Source: Bacteroidales bacterium UBA1711 (GTDB lineage Bacteria; Bacteroidota; Bacteroidia; Bacteroidales; P3). Taken from it: a stretch of 6,216 nucleotides of DNA. Of the stretch, positions 1-5,367 are shown in pieces; within the stretch, counting starts at the first letter, position 1; each line of letters starts with the position of its first letter. Both the position numbers and the translations under genes were made by a program. The stretch is taken from positions 1 to 6,216 of the forward strand of contig DCJB01000125.1 in the NCBI GenBank assembly GCA_002317325.1, given 5' to 3'. A model generated the notes under the pieces. That model ran no database searches. It saw nothing but the letters and a program-made list of their open reading frames with translations, and had not been told where the DNA came from.

Positions 1-9
1 CATTTGTCC

Positions 10-90
10 GTTCACCGTTCACCGTTCACAGTTCACTATCAAGCTGATTGTCAATTAATTCTACATTCTAAATTCTTAATTCTTAATTCC
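10..90. repeat. Two adjacent heptamer tandem repeat tracts upstream of ddl
   Basis: Positions 10-37 contain four copies of the 7-mer GTTCACN (two GTTCACC, then GTTCACA and GTTCACT). Positions 58-85 contain four copies of a second 7-mer, ATTCTNN (ATTCTAC, ATTCTAA, ATTCTTA twice), followed by a partial copy to about 90. Both tracts share the 7-base period but differ in composition. They lie within 110 bases of the ddl start, so they occupy its 5' region. The AT-rich character contrasts with the GC-rich gene downstream. No TAnnTTTG promoter element is visible here, so ddl may be transcribed from upstream of the window. Confidence 0.7.
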
Positions 91-111
91 TCATCTTCTT
101 TCCCCCATTCC

Positions 112-1092
112 ATGAACAAAAAAAACATCGCCCTCGTCATGGGCGGCTACTCGGGAGAACACGACGTCTCCATCAACAGCGGCTGCCAAGTATATCAAAA
201 CCTCGACCACGACAAATACAACATCTTCAAAATAGTCATCGACCGCCAAGGCTGGTACTGGCTATGCGACGACGGCAGCCGCCGCCCCGTGGACCGCGGC
301 AACTTCACCGTTGAGGGCGTCGAACGCTTCGACCTCGCCTTCATCATCGTCCACGGCAACCCCGGCGAAAACGGCGTGCTGCAGGGCTACTTCGACCTGC
401 TCGGCATACCCTACACCACCTGCGGATTCTACACCTCCGCACTCACCTTCCACAAAGGCTACTGCAACCCCGTGGTCCGCAGCCTCGGCGTGGTGAGCCT
501 CGCCAAATCCAAACTCCTCTACGGCAACCAGCCCATCGACCCCGAGGCACTGCTGGCCGAACTCTCCCTCCCCCTCTTCGTCAAGCCCGCCGCCGGCGGC
601 AGCAGCGTGGCCACCACCAAAGTCAAACGCCCCGAAGACCTCATGCCCGCCATCCGCGAGGCGCTCACCGAGGACTCCGAGGTGCTGGTGGAGGAGTTTA
701 TCGCCGGCCGCGAGTTCGACTGCGGCGTGCTGCGCGCCAAAGACAAGAAATACGTCTTCCCCGTCACCGAAATCATCCCCACAGGCGGCCACGAGTTCTT
801 CGACTACGCCGCCAAATATGACGGCTTCAGCAACGAGGTGACCCCCGCCGAGGTGGAAGAGCCGGTCAGCCGGCAGATACAGGATGTCTCCTTACGGCTC
901 TACGACCTCCTCAACTGCAAAGGCGTGGTCCGTTTCGACTACATCTACGACACCGATAAGCGCGAACTCTTCTTCCTCGAAGTGAACACCATCCCCGGGC
1001 AGAGCGCCGAGAGCATCGTGCCCAAGCAGGCCCGCGCCATGGGCATCAGCACCAAGCAACTATACGAAATGATAATCCAAGCCAGCCTGTAG
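112..1092 (+). CDS. ddl: D-alanine--D-alanine ligase
   Basis: A 326-residue cytoplasmic ATP-grasp enzyme that joins two D-alanines with ATP hydrolysis, supplying the dipeptide that MurF adds to the peptidoglycan precursor. Length fits the family (about 300-370). Visible motifs: N-terminal GGYSGEHDVSINSG (residues about 8-21); HGNPGENG at 81-88, where the family usually has GEDG; ATP-binding FVKPAAGGSS with Lys158; VEEFIAGREFDCGV; and the Mg2+-binding set Asp276 (RFDYI), Glu290 and Asn292 (LEVNTIPG). The omega-loop carries Lys235-Tyr236 in EFFDYAAKY, the arrangement of true D-Ala-D-Ala ligases rather than the vancomycin-resistance D-Ala-D-Lac ligases. The ATG at 112 is chosen because it places the conserved N-terminus correctly. 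An in-frame extension to position 4 would translate the heptamer repeats. The next gene downstream is on the opposite strand, and no terminator is evident. Confidence 0.95.
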   Translation: MNKKNIALVMGGYSGEHDVSINSGCQVYQNLDHDKYNIFKIVIDRQGWYWLCDDGSRRPVDRGNFTVEGVERFDLAFIIVHGNPGENGVLQGYFDLLGIPYTTCGFYTSALTFHKGYCNPVVRSLGVVSLAKSKLLYGNQPIDPEALLAELSLPLFVKPAAGGSSVATTKVKRPEDLMPAIREALTEDSEVLVEEFIAGREFDCGVLRAKDKKYVFPVTEIIPTGGHEFFDYAAKYDGFSNEVTPAEVEEPVSRQIQDVSLRLYDLLNCKGVVRFDYIYDTDKRELFFLEVNTIPGQSAESIVPKQARAMGISTKQLYEMIIQASL

Positions 1093-1258
1093 GACGCCAG
1101 CCGCCCAGCCGCCTCCGAAACAACTTCGGTGCATCTCTGCTCCTTTTCCGCCGCCTAACGGCACAAGAGAAGCAGCGAGGATAGTCTGCCCCCGAATCGT
1201 GAACTACATGATGTAATGGACAGATAGCGGGCTATTATGTCTGCGTCTATGCCGTTTG

Positions 1259-1594
1259 TCAGCGTACTGCGGCCACAGGGCAGAGAGGTGTGCCTTCCCT
1301 GCGTGTCTGCTGCTGGTGCTCTATTTCCCGTTGGGCAATGACGAGCACGTCATGTTCGTATCCGTATTGCAACCGCATCCAAAAATCACATGGAATGCCG
1401 AGTTCCTTTTCCAATGCCGTGGCTATTTCCTCGGTGAAACTGCGTTTGCCCTTGATGAGTTCGTTGAAGTGGTTAGGAAGCATACCGATTTTTTCGGCGA
1501 GGTCTTTCTGCTTTATTCCGCGCTCCTTCAGTTCCTCATTGAGGGTCTCGCCTGGGTGTACAGCACGGAAGCCCGTGACTCTATCGTTGTCCAT
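1259..1594 (-). CDS. higA: HigA-family antitoxin (XRE-type helix-turn-helix)
   Basis: A 111-residue protein with the order typical of the HigA antidote family: an N-terminal stretch VHPGETLNEELKERG (about residues 13-27), then a helix-turn-helix of the Xre/Cro type (IKQKDLAEKIGMLPNHFNEL, about 28-47), then a segment with the family-like pattern ALEKELGIPCDFWMRLQ (about 61-77). Such proteins bind and neutralise the partner RNase toxin and repress their own operon. The ATG at 1594 overlaps the last 14 bases of the toxin gene (TAG at 1581-1583), so the two are translationally coupled in toxin-first order, as in classical higBA. The C-terminal tail after the conserved core is polar (QQQTRREG) and unremarkable. 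The pair is visibly less GC-rich and less C-biased at third positions than the ligase and kinase genes, consistent with horizontal acquisition. Confidence 0.88.
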   Translation of the reverse strand: MDNDRVTGFRAVHPGETLNEELKERGIKQKDLAEKIGMLPNHFNELIKGKRSFTEEIATALEKELGIPCDFWMRLQYGYEHDVLVIAQREIEHQQQTRREGTPLCPVAAVR

Positions 1595-1856
1595 AGTGCG
1601 TTTTGTCCATTTCGATTAATGATATTTCAATGCCGTCGTTGTATTCGTGGAACAGGAGCCTTTCGACTCTGCCGTTCATCACCCTCACGGAACTCACCCC
1701 AATACCTTTCAGTTTCTCATAGTGCAGGTGACTGATTACCTGTAGGTCAACGGTTTTGGCTGCCGCCCTCAAATCGTCGAAAACTCGGTCGAGGGCTGCA
1801 AGGAACTTTGCATCACGCAGGTATTTCTTGTATTTCCTGCTGCGGTGTTCCAGCAC
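1581..1856 (-). CDS. higB: HigB-like toxin of the RelE/ParE superfamily, 5' end probably frameshifted
   Basis: The open frame from the GTG at 1856 gives 91 residues. The segments LHYEKLKG, SSVRVMNGRVERLLFHEYNDGIEISLIEMDKTHYG fit the central and C-terminal strands of RelE/ParE-type toxins, which as a family act as ribosome-associated mRNA interferases or gyrase poisons. HigB is the likely subgroup because the partner is HigA-like. The same frame continues upstream of the GTG through codons reading KVTFEDTELESL, which looks like the missing first strand and helix, but it meets TGA at 1898-1896 with no ATG/GTG/TTG start. The only nearby ATG (1899-1897) is one base out of phase and stops after six codons. 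Without one base, the protein would be 105 residues starting at that ATG. Either the gene is inactivated, or the GTG yields an N-terminally shortened product, or frameshifting occurs. Confidence 0.75.
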   Translation of the reverse strand: MLEHRSRKYKKYLRDAKFLAALDRVFDDLRAAAKTVDLQVISHLHYEKLKGIGVSSVRVMNGRVERLLFHEYNDGIEISLIEMDKTHYGQR

Positions 1857-1899
1857 AAGGCTCTCTAATTCAGTATCTTCAAACGTTACTTTCTTTCAT
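1857..1899 (-). pseudogene. Disrupted 5' end of the HigB-like toxin gene
   Basis: On the minus strand, ATG (1899-1897) is followed by AAAGAAAGTAACG. Read from that ATG it gives Met-Lys-Glu-Ser-Asn-Val and a TGA at 1881-1879. Skipping one base in the AAAGAAAG stretch gives Met-Lys-Glu/Lys-Val-Thr-Phe-Glu-Asp-Thr-Glu-Leu-Glu-Ser-Leu and runs directly into the long toxin frame. This is the signature of a single extra base in an A-rich run. A sequencing error is possible. Confidence 0.6.
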
Positions 1900-1909
1900 T
1901 GCGTTTCTG

Positions 1910-1917
1910 CGAAGATA
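1910..1917 (-). promoter_or_regulatory. Probable -7 promoter element of the higBA operon
   Basis: The minus strand reads TATCTTCG, one mismatch from the Bacteroidota -7 consensus TAnnTTTG. It ends 10 bases before the ATG at 1899, so the transcript leader would be only a few bases. No TTTG -33 element is present 19 bases upstream. That position falls inside the palindromic operator. Confidence 0.45.
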
Positions 1918-1933
1918 CGCAATTATTCCGAAT

Positions 1934-1954
1934 AAAAGGTATTTATTGCCTTTT
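1934..1954. promoter_or_regulatory. Palindromic candidate operator for HigA autorepression
   Basis: An imperfect inverted repeat with arms AAAAGGTA and TGCCTTTT (7 of 8 positions symmetric) around a 5-base centre, 21 bases in all. It lies just upstream of the -7 element at 1910-1917 and covers the position expected for the -33 element, where a dimeric Xre-type repressor would block transcription. Assignment to HigA rests on position and symmetry only. Confidence 0.45.
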
Positions 1955-1998
1955 TTCCTTCGACTTGGCACACCGAAAGCCCCGACACAGCAAGAGCG

Positions 1999-2014
1999 AA
2001 ACGGGCGCCCGTTT
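1999..2014. repeat. Perfect 16-base GC-rich palindrome
   Basis: AAACGGGCGCCCGTTT is its own reverse complement. It sits in the gene-free stretch between the higBA promoter and the tRNA-Cys terminator. It could form a short hairpin, but neither strand has a T-run long enough for a convincing intrinsic terminator, and no function can be assigned. Confidence 0.5.
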
Positions 2015-2146
2015 TGGATATTACGCCTGAAAAAAAATCTCATCCGCCCCAACGCAACGGGAGAAGGAGGAAAACCCTATCCGCCAAGAAGCGCGCAAAT
2101 CGGAAAGCGGATTCAAGACACCGATTTCAAACGCCAACGGCGGGAC

Positions 2147-2177
2147 AAAAAAAAAGAGAGACTCAGCTGAGTCTCTC
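2147..2177 (-). terminator. Rho-independent terminator of the tRNA-Cys gene
   Basis: Positions 2156-2177 are a perfect 22-base palindrome (arms GAGAGACTCAG and CTGAGTCTCTC). On the minus strand it is followed directly by nine T residues (2155-2147). A stem of about 8-9 pairs around an AGCT-type loop followed by the U-run is a textbook intrinsic terminator. It starts six bases past the tRNA 3' end. Confidence 0.9.
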
Positions 2178-2182
2178 CTCGG

Positions 2183-2253
2183 AGGTCGCTTCCGGATTTG
2201 AACCGGAGTAGCAGGTTTTGCAGACCTGTGCCTAACCTCTCGGCCAAACGACC
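2183..2253 (-). tRNA. tRNA-Cys, anticodon GCA
   Basis: A complete cloverleaf folds on the minus strand. The acceptor stem is GGTCGTT with AGCGACC (one G-T pair). The D-arm is GCC/GGC with loop GAGAGGTTA. The anticodon stem CAGGT/ACCTG encloses loop CTGCAAA, anticodon GCA. The T-arm TCCGG/CCGGA has loop TTCAAAT. The discriminator base at 2183 is U, the identity element characteristic of tRNA-Cys. The 3' CCA is not encoded (the sequence continues CCG), so it must be added by nucleotidyltransferase. The gene is a stand-alone unit with its own promoter and terminator. Confidence 0.97.
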
Positions 2254-2272
2254 TTTCGTTCCTTTTCGGGCG

Positions 2273-2303
2273 CAAAGATACGAAGATTTTTCGGTTCGGC
2301 AAA
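2273..2303 (-). promoter_or_regulatory. Bacteroidota-type promoter of tRNA-Cys
   Basis: On the minus strand TTTG (2303-2300) is followed after exactly 19 bases by TATCTTTG (2280-2273). This matches both elements of the Bacteroidota consensus (TTTG, about 19 bases, TAnnTTTG). Transcription would start about 13-15 bases before the tRNA 5' end at 2253, leaving a short leader for RNase P to remove. It is the best promoter in the window. Confidence 0.88.
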
Positions 2304-2582
2304 AAGTTTTTTCTCTTTTCTTTCCACCCCGCTCACAATAAGCATATTGCACCCGCACATCCTCCATTTCAAAAACCCAAAAACGGGAACTTTGAGGGCG
2401 GAGCGAACCCCTTTTTTTACCTTTTGATGCCCGCCGCCTAAGTCCTGCGGCCATAAGTCGCTGGCAGAGAGGACACAAAACGCACGTCGCCATCATGTTC
2501 GCGGCCATTTGTCATTCGACCCATCACGACACACTTTTCAGCATAACGGACAACAATGACGCTGCTCCAAAAACGCTGGTGT
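2304..2582. other. Gene-free stretch with no assignable content
   Basis: No convincing gene is present here on either strand. Open frames are short, overlap in several frames and lack family-like motifs. The stretch has several homopolymer runs (T-run near 2310-2325, T7 near 2412-2418) and a 5-pair hairpin GCCGC/GCGGC near 2433-2451. On the minus strand one frame runs open from about 2660 to a TAG near 2436, in a different phase from the truncated ORF at 2583-2720, but its translation resembles nothing I recognise. Confidence 0.4.
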
Positions 2583-2720
2583 TCAAAAGGCTGGAAAAGA
2601 GGCTCGAATTGCGATCCAAAACCAGAAGAAGCCCCCTTCGCAAAACAGGTGTATCGTGAGCCGCCGCCCGCGGGTCTCGCGCCGGCGCTCCACCTCGATG
2701 ACGTCCTTCATCTGTGCCAT
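2583..2720 (-). pseudogene. Truncated small protein gene, possibly a retroelement-associated accessory protein
   Basis: From the ATG at 2720 a 45-codon frame begins MAQMKDVIEVERRRETRGRR and continues LTIHLFCEGGFF, with a second in-frame ATG at 2711. The first roughly 32 residues read like a genuine, ordered N-terminus. After about position 2625 the composition changes (WFWIAIRASFPAF) and a TGA follows at 2585-2583. I take this as the 5' end of a gene cut by a deletion or recombination. From unverified memory, short Bacteroidota proteins starting in this way and continuing with an aromatic-rich motif occur next to lectin-like target genes of diversity-generating retroelements. The neighbouring 2862-3062 fragment on the same strand would fit that. 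It may instead be an unrelated chance ORF. Confidence 0.35.
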
Positions 2721-2761
2721 TTCTATTATCTTTCGTTATCCCATTTTTTCCAATAAGCTTC

Positions 2762-2783
2762 GGACGCCCCTGCCGGGGCGCCC
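2762..2783. repeat. GC-rich inverted repeat (hairpin)
   Basis: Arms GGACGCCCC and GGGGCGCCC around a TGCC loop pair at 8 of 9 positions (one A-C mismatch). It lies between the truncated small ORF and the hairpin pair at 2801-2835. No T-run follows on either strand, so it is not a classical terminator. Confidence 0.65.
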
Positions 2784-2800
2784 TAAGCATTTTGGGTGGC

Positions 2801-2835
2801 GAGGGGCGCACCCCGCCCCTCCATGGGTGGAGGGG
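2801..2835. repeat. Two overlapping, mutually exclusive hairpins behind the FISUMP-like fragment
   Basis: Hairpin A pairs GAGGGGCG (2801-2808) with CGCCCCTC (2814-2821) over a 5-base loop. Hairpin B pairs CCCCTCCA (2816-2823) with TGGAGGGG (2828-2835) over the 4-base loop TGGG. Both stems are perfect over 8 pairs and share 2816-2821, so only one can form at a time. Hairpin B ends 26 bases past the stop of the minus-strand fragment at 2862. An 8-pair stem with a 4-base loop just behind a variable lectin-like gene end resembles the cruciform used by diversity-generating retroelements, but the loop is not the reported GRNA type. They could equally be REP-like elements or a rho-dependent 3' end. 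Confidence 0.6.
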
Positions 2836-2861
2836 GGAAGGATGTGCCTCAATTCTAAAGC

Positions 2862-3062
2862 CTACTCGCAGACGGGGCGCACCGTAAACCCAGTGTAGCG
2901 GATGCTGCCGTCCACTCTCTGGCCTTCGCCGCCGAAGAGCAGGCTCAGGGCTTCTTTGGGGTTGCCGCTGTAGCGCGAGGCCGACCAGTAGGCGCCAGCA
3001 ACGCGTTCCTCGACCGGCCGAAGACCCGGCCGGAACACCAACCAATCCTTCTCACCAATCGC
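2862..3062 (-). pseudogene. 3' fragment of a FISUMP/C-type-lectin-like protein gene
   Basis: The minus-strand frame ends at a TAG (2864-2862). Its last roughly 45 residues contain GAYWSASRYSG, then EALSLLF, then RYTGFTVRPVCE. This matches the C-terminal pattern YWSS...A..L.F...R..GFSVRPV of the Fibrobacter succinogenes major paralogous domain and related lectin-fold proteins of Bacteroidota. Only the tail is present. The frame stays open to 3155, but upstream of about 3062 it has no family resemblance and runs into the promoter and start of the kinase gene on the other strand, so the rest of the gene is missing. A 7-pair inverted repeat (CCGGCCG, 3014-3020, with CGGCCGG, 3027-3033) lies inside the fragment. 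The left boundary is approximate. Confidence 0.6.
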
Positions 3063-3123
3063 CTTCGGGCGCGTCTGCCCCGCCACCGCCGAGCAGGGCG
3101 GGCTATATGTCAAAAAAAAGTCG

Positions 3124-3131
3124 TAACTTTG
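3124..3131 (+). promoter_or_regulatory. -7 promoter element of the two-component operon
   Basis: TAACTTTG matches TAnnTTTG perfectly and ends 8 bases before the ATG at 3140. Transcription would start near 3135, so the message is almost leaderless. No TTTG -33 element is found 19 bases upstream (GGCT at 3101-3104), which suggests dependence on an activator or an alternative sigma factor. The element also argues against the in-frame upstream ATG at 3107. Confidence 0.6.
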
Positions 3132-3139
3132 CAGCCGAA

Positions 3140-5326
3140 ATGAGGAAAGAAGCAATTGCCCTTACCCTGCTGCTGGCCTGTGCCGCCGCCCTTTCGGGCT
3201 GCGGCACAGACGGCCGCAGCACCTTGGACCTGAGGCTCAGAGCCAAGGCCGACAGCCTGAACAAAGCCGCCTTCATGCAGCGGTATAACGACCCGCACGC
3301 CTCAATTGAGGCCTCGGTGGGCGCGCTGAGGCTCATCGGAGACTCGCTGCCGCAGTATGTGGACGGAAGGCTGAGGGCGTTCAACAACCTGGCCTTCGCC
3401 CACTATATGCTGGCCGACTACGGCGCCTCATCGGCGTGGGTGGACAGCGTATTCGACATCACCGAAGCCGCCAATAGGACGCTCCGGCCCGCCAACCGCG
3501 CGCTGCACGGCTGCAAGAATGCCGAAGTCGAAAACGTCATAGCCCAACTGATGCGGATAAGGCTGCTCCAGCGCAGCTGCCAAATAGCCGAGTCGTACCA
3601 GCTGCTGTACAACATAGACCAGTCGGAGGTGCTGGAGGGCGACCCCGAAAACTACCTCTACTCCTACGCCCTGATGGAATACTACATCACCTCGCTGACG
3701 CTCAACTACCAATACCGCAACAGCGCGGTGGCCTCGTCCTCGGCCACCGCGCTCACGGCGGAAACCAAGGCATCGCTCATCGGGCTGATAGACGAAGTGG
3801 CCGAGGCCCTGCCGGGGTTCAAGTGCGACTACGCCGAAGTGATGTCGGTCAACTACGCCATGGCGCACAGCTGCTACCGGCTCGCCGCAGCCTCGGGCGG
3901 CGACCCCGCCCTGCTGGCCAAAGCCTACGCCTTCCTATCCGACAACCTGCGCATCCTCTCAATCCCCGGCCAGTTCAACGTCTATCACCTGGCCAACGTG
4001 TTCCAGCTGCAGGCATTCATTGCCGCCGACACCAATATCGCGCCGGAGGCGCGCTTCGTCCGCTGCGCCGCCGAGCTGAAACGCATCGACAGCCTCACCG
4101 CCAAGGTCTATCCCGCCGGACAGCCGGCCGCCGGCGCCGCAGACTGTGGCATAGAGCTGTTCCGCACCGCCACCGGCCTCTTCTTCCGCACCTCCGACCC
4201 CTACCAGCACCTCGGCGCCGTGGTCGCCGCAGCCGAATACTGCCTGCAGATAGGACGCGTCGAAGAGGCCCACCGCTACTACGCCCTCGCCCTCGCCGAC
4301 TCATCGTGGCACGACGGCATGGCCCCCAAATTCGAGTCTATGCTCTACGACGGCCTCATCCGCTCCGGCTACTCAACCCGGCCCGGCGACAACGCGCGCT
4401 GGTATGGGCGGCAGATGGAACTGGTGCGGTACATTCGCGAAAACGAACGCGAAGACGTGCTCCTCCAAGACCGCCTCAACCAGTCGGAAAACCGCAACCG
4501 CTTCTATGCCGCCGCCATGGGCGTGAGCGCCGCCTTCCTCGTGGCGCTCGCCGTGCTGGTGGTGCTCCTGCGCCGCCGCTCCAAAGTGCTGCGGCAGGAA
4601 AAAAACGCACTCCAAGAAGCCAAACGAAAAGACGTGGAACGCATTGCCAACGTGGAAACCTGCCTGTCGGTGCTGCGCCACGACGTGAACCCCTTCCTCA
4701 CCTACCTGCAAAACAAAAAACTCAGCGAACCCATGCGCAACGAAGTGATAGAACAGCTCATCCGCACCTTCGCCAACCTCAAGCAGTGGACCACCCTCAC
4801 CCTGCCCGCCGGGGTGCAGTTCAGCCCCTCGGCCTTCGGCCTCGGCGAAGTGTTCGAGAGCGTGGCCGCCTCGTGCGCCAACTTCCGCGGACCCGCCGTG
4901 ACGCTCTGCTTCTCCCCCACCCCGCTGCGGCTCTCGGGCGACAAACAGCTGGTCGAAATCATGCTGCGCAACCTCGTCAACAACGCCCTCCAGCACACCG
5001 AGCGCGGACGCGTGGACGTGGCTGCCGCCCCCTTCGACCAAGACCCGCGCTTCGCGCACATCACCATCACCGACACCGGCTGCGGCATGGACGAGGATAC
5101 CATTGACAACCTCTTCCGCGCCGACAAAACCGTCCGCCCCGACACCGACCCCGCCGCACCCCACGGCACCGGCTTCGGCCTCATCCTCTGCAAATACATC
5201 ATCAAACGCCACGACGACAACACCCTCCGCGGCTGCCGCATCTGGGCCCAAAGCGCCCCCGGCCGCGGCAGCGCCTTCCACCTGCTGCTGGCCGTCGCCC
5301 CGCCGCCCGACGGCAGCGCCGGCTGA
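3140..5326 (+). CDS. Lipoprotein-type sensor histidine kinase with periplasmic TPR-like domain
   Basis: A 728-residue kinase. Residues 1-21 form a lipoprotein signal (MRKE, hydrophobic core, lipobox LSGC with Cys21 as the lipidation site). Residues about 22-450 are a periplasmic helical region with TPR-like segments at about 81-114 (FNNLAFAHYMLADYGASSAW) and 359-390 (EYCLQIGRVEEAHRYYALAL). One membrane helix spans about 455-477, followed by RRR and a short coiled coil. The phosphoacceptor is probably His514 in LRHDVNPFL. The ATPase domain shows the N-box NLVNNA (611-616), G1 DTGCGM (645-650) and G2 GTGFGL (676-681), so it should be catalytically competent. The layout resembles Bacteroidota kinases annotated with DUF5112/DUF5113, from memory. 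The ATG at 3140 is preferred over 3107 because it starts the signal peptide correctly and lies behind the promoter element. The signal sensed is unknown. The partner regulator starts 41 bases downstream. Confidence 0.9.
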   Translation: MRKEAIALTLLLACAAALSGCGTDGRSTLDLRLRAKADSLNKAAFMQRYNDPHASIEASVGALRLIGDSLPQYVDGRLRAFNNLAFAHYMLADYGASSAWVDSVFDITEAANRTLRPANRALHGCKNAEVENVIAQLMRIRLLQRSCQIAESYQLLYNIDQSEVLEGDPENYLYSYALMEYYITSLTLNYQYRNSAVASSSATALTAETKASLIGLIDEVAEALPGFKCDYAEVMSVNYAMAHSCYRLAAASGGDPALLAKAYAFLSDNLRILSIPGQFNVYHLANVFQLQAFIAADTNIAPEARFVRCAAELKRIDSLTAKVYPAGQPAAGAADCGIELFRTATGLFFRTSDPYQHLGAVVAAAEYCLQIGRVEEAHRYYALALADSSWHDGMAPKFESMLYDGLIRSGYSTRPGDNARWYGRQMELVRYIRENEREDVLLQDRLNQSENRNRFYAAAMGVSAAFLVALAVLVVLLRRRSKVLRQEKNALQEAKRKDVERIANVETCLSVLRHDVNPFLTYLQNKKLSEPMRNEVIEQLIRTFANLKQWTTLTLPAGVQFSPSAFGLGEVFESVAASCANFRGPAVTLCFSPTPLRLSGDKQLVEIMLRNLVNNALQHTERGRVDVAAAPFDQDPRFAHITITDTGCGMDEDTIDNLFRADKTVRPDTDPAAPHGTGFGLILCKYIIKRHDDNTLRGCRIWAQSAPGRGSAFHLLLAVAPPPDGSAG

Positions 5327-5367
5327 ACCCCCGCCCCCCCCCTCCCACCCAGACAACACCCAACCCC

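Noticed and set aside
262..792. Open frame of 176 codons on the minus strand inside ddl
   Set aside because: It is antisense to a well-conserved enzyme. Its composition (Gly, Ala, Val, Glu, His rich) is what the complement of C-biased codons yields, and no motif is recognisable.
1205..1241. Small inverted repeats downstream of higA (TACAT-G-ATGTA; GACA/ATAG with CTAT/TGTC)
   Set aside because: Stems are only 4-5 pairs and interrupted, with no T-run on the minus strand, so they are too weak to call a terminator or operator.
1256..1735. Plus-strand 159-codon open frame over the toxin-antitoxin pair
   Set aside because: It is antisense to the HigA/HigB frames, which show family patterns. This frame shows none.
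2097..2127. Inverted repeat AAATCGG / CCGATTT with a 17-base loop
   Set aside because: A short arm and long loop can arise by chance, and the adjacent tRNA terminator already explains transcription ending here.
1808..2302. Several overlapping short open frames around the tRNA-Cys region on both strands
   Set aside because: They cross the tRNA, its terminator or the higBA promoter, and their translations show no family resemblance.
3107..3139. Upstream in-frame ATG of the kinase gene
   Set aside because: Starting here would put 11 extra residues in front of a complete lipoprotein signal and would place the start upstream of the TAACTTTG promoter element.
3823..5106. Plus-strand 427-codon open frame overlapping the kinase gene
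   Set aside because: Arg/Pro/His-rich out-of-frame translation of a GC-rich gene, with no domain. The kinase frame has all catalytic motifs.
4373..5359. Minus-strand 328-codon open frame
   Set aside because: Same cause as the other antisense frames. The translation is low-complexity Gly/Ala/Val/Glu.
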